A DNA stretch of 10,047 nucleotides from Gemmatimonadota bacterium. Lineage in GTDB: Bacteria > Gemmatimonadota > Gemmatimonadetes > Palauibacterales > Palauibacteraceae. The notes below the pieces were generated by a model that saw nothing but the letters and a program-made list of their open reading frames with translations, did no database searches and was not told the DNA's origin. Below are positions 1 to 6,308 of the stretch, piece by piece (within the stretch, counting starts at the first letter, position 1; each line of letters begins with the position of its first letter). The stretch lies in the NCBI GenBank assembly GCA_029863105.1, contig JAOTWC010000040.1:1-10047 (forward strand), in the 5' to 3' direction. A program made the translations under genes and the position numbers.

Positions 1-1086
1 CGACAGACCCGCTCGTTCTGCCGTTCGCCTCGTGTGCCGTGGGTCGAACCACGCGCATTCGATGAGAACGTCCGACGTATCGGGCGTCACCTCGCTGTCC
101 TCGCCCCCCATGACACCGGCCAGCGCGATCGGCCGCGAGGCGTCCGCGATCACGGTCGATTCGCCGTCCAGTTCGTGGGGCGACCCGTCCAACGTCGTGA
201 GGGTCTCTCCGGCGCTTGCCGCCCGAATGCGGATCTCAGAACTCCCGATTCGGACGAGGTCGAAAGCGTGCAGCGGCTGGTTCGATTCCAGGAGGACGTA
301 GTTCGTGGCGTCGACCAGATTGTTGATCGGGCGGGCTCCCGCCGCCCGCAGCCGAGACTGCAGCCAGTCGGGCGACGGGCCAACCCTTACGCCGCGAACC
401 ACGGCGGCCAGGTAGCGGTGGCATCGCTCGGCGTCATCGATCCGTACGGTGACACCCGCCGCCGTGGCCGAACTCTCGCCATCCACCCATTCGGGCAGCC
501 AGCTGACCCCGAGCGACGGCAGGGATATGTCGGCAACCCCGCCGGGAGCCAGTTCCCGCGCGACGCCCAGGTGGCACGCCATATCAACCCGGTTGGGCGT
601 CAGATCCAGCGTCAGCCGAGCGTCGGGCAGTGCAAGCGCCCGCGCGACCGGAGTTCCCGGAGCAATGCCGTCCTGCAGGCGGAGAATCCCGTCGCTGTCG
701 CGCCCGATCCCCAGCTCCTGTTCGGAGCACAGCATCCCGTTGCTGACGACGCCCCGGATCTGCCGGCATTCGATCTGAAATCCGCCAGGCAGCGATCCGC
801 CCGGACCGACGAACGGATACAACGCGCCTTCGACGACGTTCGGCGCTCCGCACACGACTTCGACCGGCTCTCCGCCGGCATCGACCTGGCACAGGGTCAG
901 GCGGTCCGCCTTCGGGTGCCTCTCGGCACTCAGCACCCGTCCGACGACCACGTCCTCGAGTCCGCGACCGATGTGCTCGATCTTGTCTACCGCCACTGCC
1001 TGCAAACTGAGGCGCTGGCCGAGTTCCTCGGCTTCACCCGCAATCGTCGGGGCCAGGGCCCGGAGCCACGCCACGGAGATTTCCAT
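1..1086 (-). CDS. pheT: Phenylalanyl-tRNA synthetase beta subunit, N-terminal 362 codons (cut by left edge)
   Basis: The beta subunit of the cytoplasmic (alpha-beta)2 enzyme that charges tRNA-Phe. The reading frame is open without a stop from the ATG at 1086 to base 1. Residues about 39-150 form the EMAP/OB-type tRNA-binding domain (VVVGRVLSAERHPKADRL, then VVCGAPNV). Residues 162-180 carry the family motif DLTPNRVDMACHLGVAREL. Residues about 220-350 match the B3/4 editing domain, with INNLVDATNYVLLE (254-267), QPLHAFD (270-276) and ALAGVMGGE (321-329). The family is about 800 residues long, so the B5, catalytic-like and anticodon-binding (FDX-ACB) parts lie outside the window. The start ATG shares its A with the pheS stop (TGATG), which implies translational coupling and supports equal subunit synthesis. 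No frameshift is seen in the visible part. Confidence 0.96.
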   Translation of the reverse strand, partial: MEISVAWLRALAPTIAGEAEELGQRLSLQAVAVDKIEHIGRGLEDVVVGRVLSAERHPKADRLTLCQVDAGGEPVEVVCGAPNVVEGALYPFVGPGGSLPGGFQIECRQIRGVVSNGMLCSEQELGIGRDSDGILRLQDGIAPGTPVARALALPDARLTLDLTPNRVDMACHLGVARELAPGGVADISLPSLGVSWLPEWVDGESSATAAGVTVRIDDAERCHRYLAAVVRGVRVGPSPDWLQSRLRAAGARPINNLVDATNYVLLESNQPLHAFDLVRIGSSEIRIRAASAGETLTTLDGSPHELDGESTVIADASRPIALAGVMGGEDSEVTPDTSDVLIECAWFDPRHTRRTAERAGLS

Positions 1087-2120
1087 CAGACGAATTGCTC
1101 CAGGAAGGCCGTGTCGGCTTCGTAGAGCAGTCGGATATCCGGAATCCGATAGCGCAACATTGCGATCCGTGCCGGCCCCATGCCGAACGCGTACCCGGTG
1201 TAGCGTTCCGCGTCCAACCCCACGGCCTCGAACACGGCGGGATCCACCATTCCACTGCCCATGATCTCGATCCAGCCCGTTCCCTTGCAGGCCGAACAGC
1301 CCGATGAGTCACACAGGAAGCAGGAGACATCGACTTCGGCGGAGGGTTCCGTGAATGGAAAGTACGACGCCCGAAAGCGCGTTCGGACCCCGGCGCCGAA
1401 GAAACGCCGCACGAAGAAGTCGATCGCCGCCCGAAATTCGACGAAGTCGATCCCTTCATCCACGGCCAACCCTTCGACCTGCTCGAAGGCTGGCGCGTGG
1501 GATGCGTCGAATGGGTCTCGTCTGTAGCACAGGCCGGGTGCGAGAATCCGTATGGGCGGCTCGCTCCCCATGAGTACGCGCGCCTGCACGGGAGACGTGT
1601 GCGTGCGGAGAAGCACGCCATCGTTAAGATAGAAGGTGTCGTGCATGTCGGCGGCCGGATGATCCAGCGGGATGTTGAGTGCGGTGAAGTTGTACCAGTC
1701 CGTCTCGATTTCGGGACCGACGGCACGCGAGAAACCGAGCTCTCCGAAGATCTCGCAGATTTCGTCGATCACCTGTGTGACGGGGTGGTTCCCGCCGATC
1801 CACGTGCGGCGACCCGGGAGGGACAGGTCCGGGCGCAGACCGGGTGGCTCGCCTTCCGCTTTCAGTTCGGCCACGCGGTTCTCGAAGGCGTTCTCCAACT
1901 CCCGCTTGACCTCGTTCGCCAGTCGACCGGCCAACGGCCTCTCGTCGGCGGCCGCGCTGGCCAGGCTGGCCATCGCGGCCGAGACCTCACCACTGCGGCC
2001 AAGGTAGCGGACACGCGCGGATTCGAGGTCGTTCTCGTCGACCGCTGCGGCGAATGCAGTCAATCCAGCGGCCCGGATGGCCTCGAGGCGATCGCGCAGC
2101 GGCGAGCCGTCAGACGCCAC
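1086..2120 (-). CDS. pheS: Phenylalanyl-tRNA synthetase alpha subunit
   Basis: The catalytic subunit of class II PheRS, 344 aa, the usual length. Residues 1-90 are the N-terminal coiled-coil region with RVRYLGRSGEV at 36-46. The aminoacylation core follows: HPVTQVID (112-119), NFTALNIPLDHPA (144-156), LRTHTSPVQ (171-179), motif 2 CYRRDPFDASHAPAFEQVEG (198-217) and motif 3 GYAFGMGPARIAMLRY (309-324). Four cysteines (C267, C270, C275, C278) form a CxxC pair before GTGWIEIMGSGMVDP, a pattern found in many bacterial PheS; the more common His in GMVHP is Asp here. The start is a GTG at 2120. A TGA lies in frame three codons upstream, and the next in-frame ATG is too far inside. There is no clear Shine-Dalgarno in the 17-nt gap after rplT, so initiation may depend on coupling. 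Confidence 0.97.
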   Translation of the reverse strand: MASDGSPLRDRLEAIRAAGLTAFAAAVDENDLESARVRYLGRSGEVSAAMASLASAAADERPLAGRLANEVKRELENAFENRVAELKAEGEPPGLRPDLSLPGRRTWIGGNHPVTQVIDEICEIFGELGFSRAVGPEIETDWYNFTALNIPLDHPAADMHDTFYLNDGVLLRTHTSPVQARVLMGSEPPIRILAPGLCYRRDPFDASHAPAFEQVEGLAVDEGIDFVEFRAAIDFFVRRFFGAGVRTRFRASYFPFTEPSAEVDVSCFLCDSSGCSACKGTGWIEIMGSGMVDPAVFEAVGLDAERYTGYAFGMGPARIAMLRYRIPDIRLLYEADTAFLEQFV

Positions 2121-2137
2121 AGGACGTCATCGGATGG

Positions 2138-2494
2138 TCAGGCGCCGTGCTCTTTGGCGATCCGCGCCAGTTCGGCGAACGCTTCCGGCTCTCGAACCGC
2201 GAGATCGGCCAGAACTTTGCGATTCACTTCCACACCCGCCGTCTTGAGGCCGTGGATGAACCGGGAGTACGACATCTCGTGCTCGCGCGTCGCGGCGTTG
2301 ATCCGGGCGATCCACAGTGCACGGAAATCGCGCTTCTTGCGGCGACGGTCCCGGTAGGCATCCGACCAGCCGCGCTCGACCGCGTTTTTCGCCGTGCGAA
2401 ACAGCTTCGACCGGGCGCCAAACTGTCCCCGGGCGCTCTTGAGTATCTTCTTCTTACGTTTGTTGCGAGCGACACTGCTCGTCACGCGTGCCAT
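2138..2494 (-). CDS. rplT: 50S ribosomal protein L20
   Basis: A 118-aa 23S rRNA-binding protein needed early in assembly of the large subunit; length is normal for the family. The N-terminus is highly basic (VARNKRKKKILKSARGQFG, residues 8-26), followed by the hallmark AYRDRRRKKRDFRALWIARI (46-65). Then comes SYSRFIHGLKTAGVEVNRKV (75-94), the C-terminal globular part. The ATG at 2494 has a good Shine-Dalgarno, AGAGGA at 2507-2502. It lies 22 nt after rpmI and 17 nt before pheS. In several bacteria L20 represses its own operon by binding a leader or intercistronic RNA that mimics its 23S site. That role here is inference from the conserved gene order and the structured infC leader. Confidence 0.98.
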   Translation of the reverse strand: MARVTSSVARNKRKKKILKSARGQFGARSKLFRTAKNAVERGWSDAYRDRRRKKRDFRALWIARINAATREHEMSYSRFIHGLKTAGVEVNRKVLADLAVREPEAFAELARIAKEHGA

Positions 2495-2516
2495 GGTTCT
2501 ATCCTCTCGTCTTCCG

Positions 2517-2711
2517 TCAGCCGCCCAACAGCCGCCTGACGCGCTTCTCGTCGGATTTCGCCACCAGGGTCGATTGGCGCAGTTTGCGCTTACGCTTGGG
2601 GCTCTTCTTAGTCAGGATGTGACTGTGGTTCGCCTTGTTACGTCGGAGCTTTCCGGTTCCCGTCTTCGTGAACCGCTTGGCGGCCGATCGGTTCGTCTTC
2701 TGCTTCGGCAT
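2517..2711 (-). CDS. rpmI: 50S ribosomal protein L35
   Basis: A 64-aa, very basic ribosomal protein of normal family length. It begins MPKQKTNRSAAKRFTKTGTG, then GKLRRNKANHSHILTKKSPK and RKRKLRQSTLVAKSDEKRVR, matching L35 along its full length. The ATG at 2711 has a strong GAGGAG Shine-Dalgarno that starts at the infC stop codon (TTGAGGAG), so termination on infC places ribosomes at this site. It sits between infC and rplT, the near-universal order. Confidence 0.98.
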   Translation of the reverse strand: MPKQKTNRSAAKRFTKTGTGKLRRNKANHSHILTKKSPKRKRKLRQSTLVAKSDEKRVRRLLGG

Positions 2712-2723
2712 GTGGTGCTCTCC

Positions 2724-3236
2724 TCAAGTCCGCGGGGAAACGAGCATGGTCATCGTCCGCCCCTCCCAGCGTATGTCGGCTTCGATGACAACCGTATCGC
2801 CGAGTTCCGTTTTGATCTTTGCCAGCACGCGCTCTCCGAGTTCCGGGTGGGTCATCTCGCGACCCCGGAAACGCAGCGTGAATTTCACCTTGTCGCCATC
2901 TTCCAGAAACCGCTGGGCGTGGCGCATCTTGAACCCGTAATCGTGGTCCTCGATCTTTGGCCGAAGCTTGATCTCCTTGACGGTGATCGTGTGCTGCTTC
3001 TTCTTGGCTTCCTTCGCCTTGCGTGCCTGTTCGTACTTGTATTTTCCGTAGTCCATGATCCGGCAGACCGGCGGCCGCGAGTTGGGTGCGACTTCGACGA
3101 GGTCGAGTCCCGCATCCGCCGCCATGGTTCGCGCATCATCAGTTGCTATGATCCCGACCTGCTCTCCATGTTCGTCGATCAGTCGGATCGGGCTGATTCG
3201 AATCCTGTCGTTTACGCGTAGATCTTCCTGGCTCAC
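2724..3236 (-). CDS. infC: Translation initiation factor IF-3
   Basis: Binds the 30S subunit, prevents premature 50S joining and checks start-codon/initiator pairing. The product is 170 aa from the chosen start. The N-domain includes LRVNDRIRI (6-14) and IRLIDEHGEQVGI (17-29). The lysine-rich linker helix is RIMDYGKYKYEQARKAKEAK (59-78). The C-domain begins at HTITVKEIKLRPKIEDHDY (82-100) and ends near the C-terminus with RWEGRTMTMLV. I chose the GTG at 3236 because a purine-rich AGAGGGG lies just upstream and the protein then starts a few residues before the conserved N-domain, as usual. The frame stays open to a GTG at 3278, but that extension (RPPLRDTRHERG) resembles nothing in the family. 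E. coli infC also uses a non-AUG start (AUU), which makes it sensitive to IF3 proofreading; whether the GTG matters in that way here is unknown. Confidence 0.96.
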   Translation of the reverse strand: MSQEDLRVNDRIRISPIRLIDEHGEQVGIIATDDARTMAADAGLDLVEVAPNSRPPVCRIMDYGKYKYEQARKAKEAKKKQHTITVKEIKLRPKIEDHDYGFKMRHAQRFLEDGDKVKFTLRFRGREMTHPELGERVLAKIKTELGDTVVIEADIRWEGRTMTMLVSPRT

Positions 3237-3454
3237 TTCCCCTCTTTCATGACGGGTATCCCGGAGCGGCGGTCGCACCCCGGATTTGTACCACTGACCA
3301 AACGACGAAGCCCGGTTCGGCTGAGGCCGACCGGGCGATACGCAAAGGCCTCCGGTAACCCAGTGGTCCCGGCGCCTGCATACCCGGCGGCTGTGACGCT
3401 CCAGCGTGTCACGCCGAAAGGTGGGAGCAACATGCTCCGCTTCCCTGATTTGTC
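3237..3454 (-). promoter_or_regulatory. Structured 5' leader of the infC operon
   Basis: About 218 nt of untranslated leader, read on the minus strand, with three inverted repeats. The first is GGAGCA/TGCTCC (3438-3424), a perfect 6-bp stem with a 3-nt loop. The second is GTGA..CGC/GCG..TCAC (3412-3393), a 7-bp stem with a 2-nt bulge. The third is the terminator-like hairpin at 3336-3310. A segment GAGGCC (3352-3347) can pair with GGCCTC (3328-3323) in the loop-proximal part of the third hairpin, so an alternative antiterminator fold is possible. L20/IF3 leaders upstream of infC are known in other bacteria, but I recognise no conserved Rfam sequence here. No T-box motif was seen. Confidence 0.5.
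3300..3336 (-). terminator. Terminator-like hairpin (possible attenuator) in the infC leader
   Basis: Read on the minus strand, GCCCGGTCGGC (3336-3326), loop CTCA, then GCCGAACCGGGC (3325 region to 3310) forms an 11-bp GC-rich stem with a single bulged A. It is followed by TTCGTCGTTT, a broken U-tract. The orientation fits the infC operon, since the plus-strand side has no T-run. It lies about 75 nt before infC, which fits attenuation rather than termination of a preceding gene. The imperfect U-tail keeps confidence moderate. Confidence 0.5.
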
Positions 3455-3460
3455 GGCGCG

Positions 3461-3489
3461 AACATAGACCGAACCGACAGTCAAGTCAA
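3461..3489 (-). promoter_or_regulatory. Sigma70-like promoter of the infC-rpmI-rplT-pheS-pheT operon
   Basis: On the minus strand TTGACT (3489-3484) is followed by a 17-nt spacer and TATGTT (3466-3461). The -35 matches five of six consensus bases and the -10 four of six, with ideal spacing. Transcription would start near 3454, giving a leader of about 218 nt before infC. It is the best promoter I can see upstream of this operon; no transcript start can be proven from sequence. Confidence 0.6.
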
Positions 3490-3526
3490 CGGCGCGGCGA
3501 CCAACGCACGGGGCGTCGGAAGCCTG

Positions 3527-3566
3527 TTGCACGAAGGTCTCCAACGGCATAAGTATCCGCCATAAT
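3527..3566 (+). promoter_or_regulatory. Weak candidate promoter region for the lipoprotein gene
   Basis: A TTGCAC (3527-3532) lies upstream of two AT-rich hexamers, CATAAG (3548-3553, 15-nt spacing) and CATAAT (3561-3566, too far for the same -35). Neither pair fits well. It is listed because the plus-strand gene at 3613 has no other visible promoter. The rest of 3490-3612 shows only the ribosome binding site of that gene. Confidence 0.2.
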
Positions 3567-3612
3567 CGGCGCGACGACCGCGTCGACATCAAGGAATCGA
3601 CGGAGGGACACC

Positions 3613-4116
3613 GTGAAGCGAGTCGGATGGCTGGTGGCGGTGGTCGTCGCAGCGGGCGCCTGCGGAATGAGTGGTGAATCGAGCGACCGGGAAGCCGGGT
3701 CCGGTGCCCTGGCCGGAGACTCGACTCAGATTGCACAGTGGCGGGCGGAACTCATTGAGGCGGATCGCCGATTCGAGGCTTCGGTGCGGTCCCGCGGGCT
3801 GGGTGCCTGGCTCCAGGCGTTCGCGCCAGACGGCATGATGATCTCGGGCGGCGCGTCCCACCCGGGGGAGGAAGGCATTCGGCGGGCCGTCCTCCCGTTG
3901 TTCGCGGACTCTCTGTTCGAGATCAGCTGGGACCCGTCGCTGTCCATGGTCTCCCAGTCGGGCGATCTCGGCTACACGGTCGGGACGTATGAATCGACCA
4001 CATCGGGGGAATCGGGGCCCGTGGAACACACCGGCACGTACCTCACGGTGTGGCGCCGCCAGGTGGATGGCACCTGGATGGTCGAGGCCGACATAGGCAA
4101 CCCGTCCGAGGACTAG
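3613..4116 (+). CDS. Predicted lipoprotein with DUF4440/SnoaL-like domain
   Basis: A 167-aa protein starting at a GTG with a strong Shine-Dalgarno GGAGG (3602-3606, 6-nt spacing). Residues 1-17 form a type II signal peptide: MKR, a hydrophobic run VGWLVAVVVAAGA, then the candidate lipobox AGAC with C17 as the lipidated residue. A flexible Ser/Gly/Glu-rich stretch (18-38) would tether the domain to a membrane. Residues about 40-165 look like the NTF2-fold DUF4440/SnoaL-like family: an amphipathic first helix (WRAELIEADRRFEASV), a central GMMISGG strand, and the C-terminal GTYLTVWRRQVDGTWMVEAD (141-160) typical of this family. The domain usually binds small molecules or serves as a calcineurin-like association module; no catalytic role can be assigned. 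It is monocistronic and converges on the next minus-strand gene with 7 bp between stops, so no dedicated terminator fits there. Confidence 0.8.
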   Translation: MKRVGWLVAVVVAAGACGMSGESSDREAGSGALAGDSTQIAQWRAELIEADRRFEASVRSRGLGAWLQAFAPDGMMISGGASHPGEEGIRRAVLPLFADSLFEISWDPSLSMVSQSGDLGYTVGTYESTTSGESGPVEHTGTYLTVWRRQVDGTWMVEADIGNPSED

Positions 4117-4123
4117 CTACGGC

Positions 4124-4852
4124 CTAGGAATCGCGTCGCGCGAAGGCCGCGCGGGCCGCTGCCAGCCTCTCCGGCGTGCCGATCTCGAACCACTCCGCCT
4201 CGCTGACGTCATACGGCAGAATCGTTTCGCCGGTCGCTGCGAGGCGCAGGTACAGATCCACCAGCGAGAACGCACCCGTCTCTTCGACGAGACCGAACAC
4301 GCGCGGGGACGCCACGTGAACACCGGTGTACGCGGCCCGGCCCGGCATCCCCCGGGCGGGCCGAGCGTCCTGTGTGAGTCCGTCGCGGACATCGAGCCGG
4401 CCCTGGAGGCCGTCGTCGTCGAACAGCAGATACCGCGACGCAGGTCGCTGGTGCACCGCCAGGGTAGCCAGCCGGGGTGAGGTGCCGTGCGCTGCCATCA
4501 GCGCCCCGAGATCGATCGACGTAAGGATGTCCACGTTGTGAACCAGGATCGGAGCGTGTTCGTCGAACAACCCTCTTGCATGGACCAGGCCTCCGCCGGT
4601 CTCAAGCGGCACCGGCTCCTCTCGTGACACCAGGATCTCGGCGAAGTGGTCTCGACCCTCCAGCCACTGTTCAATCTGATCGGCGTGGTGGTGCACATTC
4701 ACCACGATTCGGTTCGCGCCCGCAGCCTCCAGCGCCGACAGCGTCCGGGCCAGCTGCGGAAGTCCACCTACCTCCAGCAGGGCTTTCGGCGTCCGATCGG
4801 TAAGCTGACCCAGGCGTCGACCGAATCCGGCCGCCAAGACCATTGCCTGCAC
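4124..4852 (-). CDS. MurU-like sugar-1-phosphate nucleotidyltransferase
   Basis: A 242-aa NTP_transferase (Rossmann-type GT-A fold) enzyme. It would transfer a nucleotidyl group from an NTP to a sugar 1-phosphate, giving an NDP-sugar and pyrophosphate. The signature is LAAGFGRRLG (6-15) with PK at 22-23. The sugar-binding LETGGGLVHA is at 83-92, HNVDILTSIDL at 105-115 has D108 as the probable metal ligand, and WFEIGTPERL is at 221-230. It lies 2 nt after the kinase-RapZ gene. The closest characterised type is MurU (MurNAc-1-phosphate uridylyltransferase), which works after the AmgK kinase; substrate and nucleotide here are inferred from that pairing. I chose GTG 4852 because GGAGG (4863-4859) sits 6 nt upstream and the protein then begins MQAMVLAAG, as in relatives. 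A GTG at 4879 is also in frame but would overlap the upstream gene without a good site. Confidence 0.88.
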   Translation of the reverse strand: MQAMVLAAGFGRRLGQLTDRTPKALLEVGGLPQLARTLSALEAAGANRIVVNVHHHADQIEQWLEGRDHFAEILVSREEPVPLETGGGLVHARGLFDEHAPILVHNVDILTSIDLGALMAAHGTSPRLATLAVHQRPASRYLLFDDDGLQGRLDVRDGLTQDARPARGMPGRAAYTGVHVASPRVFGLVEETGAFSLVDLYLRLAATGETILPYDVSEAEWFEIGTPERLAAARAAFARRDS

Positions 4853-4854
4853 TG

Positions 4855-6303
4855 TCAGCCTCCGCCGCCGGTGGGCCACATGTGGCGCTCGCGGTGCTCG
4901 AGGACGACCTGAACATCCGGAAAGGTCGCGCGAAGTCGCTCGGCCAGGCGCTCGGCAAAATACACGGACCGATGTTGTCCACCGGTGCAGCCGAACGATA
5001 CAGACAGATGATCGAATCCGCGGCGGCGGTACTCTTCGACCTGCGAAAGGCTCAACCTCAACGCATGCTCCAGGAATTCCCCGGCCTCGGGCAAACCTGA
5101 CAGGTGCTCGATGACCCCCGCGTCGAGCCCGTTGAGGAACTGGAATTCGCGTTGCCGCCCGGGGTTCGGAATCGCACGGCAGTCGAACACGTGACCGCCG
5201 CCATGACCCGATCGGTCTTCCGGATAGCCGCGCCTGTAACTGAAGCTCCGGACATGGACGGTCAGCTGCCGTTCCCCGGCGGTCTGTTCCACGGCGCCAC
5301 CCCAGGTATCCGCAATGCGTCCGAACACCGCCTCCAGCTCCGGCATCTCGGCAGGCAGGCCGTCCGACAGCAGCGCGGCCAGATTCCGGGCGGCAAACGG
5401 CACACTGCGCAGAAACCGCGGCTTCCGCTCGAAGAAGCCACGATACCCGTAAGCGCCCAGGGCCTGGGCAATCCGCACGATCACGAACCCGCGGTAGGCA
5501 GTCATGAACTCCGCTCGGTCCACGTCCACGTACGACTCGAGCACTGAGAGATAATGCAGCAGCAGCTCGTCACGCAGGGCCTCGGGAATTCCCGCCTTCG
5601 CGTCATACAGGAGCGAGGCCACATCGTACGGCAGAGCCCCGCGACGTCCTCCTTGATAATCGATGAACCGCGGGCCGGACGCCGTCAGCATGACGTTCCG
5701 CGATTGAAAATCACGATACAGGAAGTAGTCCCGACTCTCTCCGAGCAGCAGCTCTGCCAGCGTATCGAAATCGCGCTCGAGTCGCGCCTCGTTGAACGGC
5801 ACGTGGGCCAGCTTGAGAAAGTGGTACTTGAAATAGTTCAGGTCCCACGTGATGGACCGGCGATCGAACTCCGCATGCGGATATGCCACCGAGTAGTCCA
5901 CGACCCGGTGCCCTTCCACCTGAAACCGAGGCAGACATCCGATCACTTCGCGGTACACCGGCAGGAAGGTGAGTGGGAATCCGGCCCCTTCGCTCTCGCG
6001 TGCCACCTCAAGGGCCGAGAACAGCGTGACATCACCTAGATCTTCGATGAGATATATACCATTATCTTCATCTACGGCATATATTTCAGGAACAGGTAGC
6101 TCGATGGTGCGAAAGGCCCTCGTGAACGAAACGAAGGCGCGGTTTTCTTCATGATCCGGGCCGACGGCACCGATGGCGGACGTCCCGTCGTCGGACAACA
6201 GGCGACGATACGACCGATCGGATCCGTCCCCGGCCACGCCGACGACGGCAGATGGGGACCGGCCGAAATGATCTTCGAACAGACGTACCAGCCGCTCCTG
6301 CAC
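4855..6303 (-). CDS. AmgK-like sugar kinase fused to a RapZ C-terminal domain
   Basis: A 482-aa two-domain cytoplasmic protein. Residues 1 to about 340 are an aminoglycoside-phosphotransferase-fold kinase. A nucleotide-loop-like GDGSDRSYRRL is at 25-35, VYLIEDLG-type hinge sequence (YLIEDLGDVTLF) is at 84-95, the catalytic loop YRDFQSRNVML is at 196-206 with D198 and N203, and the metal motif FIDYQGG is at 213-219 with D215. Residues about 346-472 match the C-terminal domain of RapZ: GGGHVFDCRAIPNPG (368-382), LNGLD (390-394), and the P-loop-like GCTGGQHRSV (438-447). The N-terminal P-loop ATPase domain of true RapZ is absent. AmgK phosphorylates the anomeric position of MurNAc or GlcNAc. In E. 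coli the RapZ C-domain binds GlcN6P and small RNAs. A feedback-regulated kinase in amino-sugar recycling is therefore a reasonable inference. Similar fusions occur in Bacteroidota, where they are sometimes annotated simply as phosphotransferase. The start GTG at 6303 is 5 nt after the preceding stop, with only a weak ribosome binding site. Confidence 0.9.
   Translation of the reverse strand: MQERLVRLFEDHFGRSPSAVVGVAGDGSDRSYRRLLSDDGTSAIGAVGPDHEENRAFVSFTRAFRTIELPVPEIYAVDEDNGIYLIEDLGDVTLFSALEVARESEGAGFPLTFLPVYREVIGCLPRFQVEGHRVVDYSVAYPHAEFDRRSITWDLNYFKYHFLKLAHVPFNEARLERDFDTLAELLLGESRDYFLYRDFQSRNVMLTASGPRFIDYQGGRRGALPYDVASLLYDAKAGIPEALRDELLLHYLSVLESYVDVDRAEFMTAYRGFVIVRIAQALGAYGYRGFFERKPRFLRSVPFAARNLAALLSDGLPAEMPELEAVFGRIADTWGGAVEQTAGERQLTVHVRSFSYRRGYPEDRSGHGGGHVFDCRAIPNPGRQREFQFLNGLDAGVIEHLSGLPEAGEFLEHALRLSLSQVEEYRRRGFDHLSVSFGCTGGQHRSVYFAERLAERLRATFPDVQVVLEHRERHMWPTGGGG
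4859..4863 (-). promoter_or_regulatory. Ribosome binding site deciding the nucleotidyltransferase start
   Basis: GGAGG on the minus strand lies inside the last codons of the kinase-RapZ gene, 6 nt before the GTG at 4852. It makes this GTG, rather than 4879 or the ATG at 4843, the likely start, and couples translation of the two genes. Confidence 0.7.
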
Positions 6304-6308
6304 TCCCG

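Noticed and set aside
34..1125. Long plus-strand open frame antisense to pheT (363 codons)
   Set aside because: The opposite strand encodes PheT with all family motifs. The plus-strand translation is low-complexity, rich in Arg, Pro and Gly, with no recognisable domain: a GC-rich shadow frame.
1497..2357. Plus-strand open frame antisense to pheS and rplT
   Set aside because: It runs across two unambiguous minus-strand genes and their gap, and its translation matches no family I know.
2394..3221. Plus-strand open frame antisense to infC, rpmI and rplT with hydrophobic stretches
   Set aside because: The hydrophobic runs are the complement of Lys-rich ribosomal codons; the real genes on the other strand explain it.
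3237..3278. Earlier GTG start for infC at 3278
   Set aside because: It would add 14 Arg/Pro-rich residues unlike IF3 N-termini, and the GTG at 3236 has the better ribosome binding site.
3237..3454. T-box riboswitch sensing tRNA-Phe in the infC leader
   Set aside because: The conserved T-box sequence of the antiterminator (AGGGTGG-like) is not present, and no specifier loop could be recognised.
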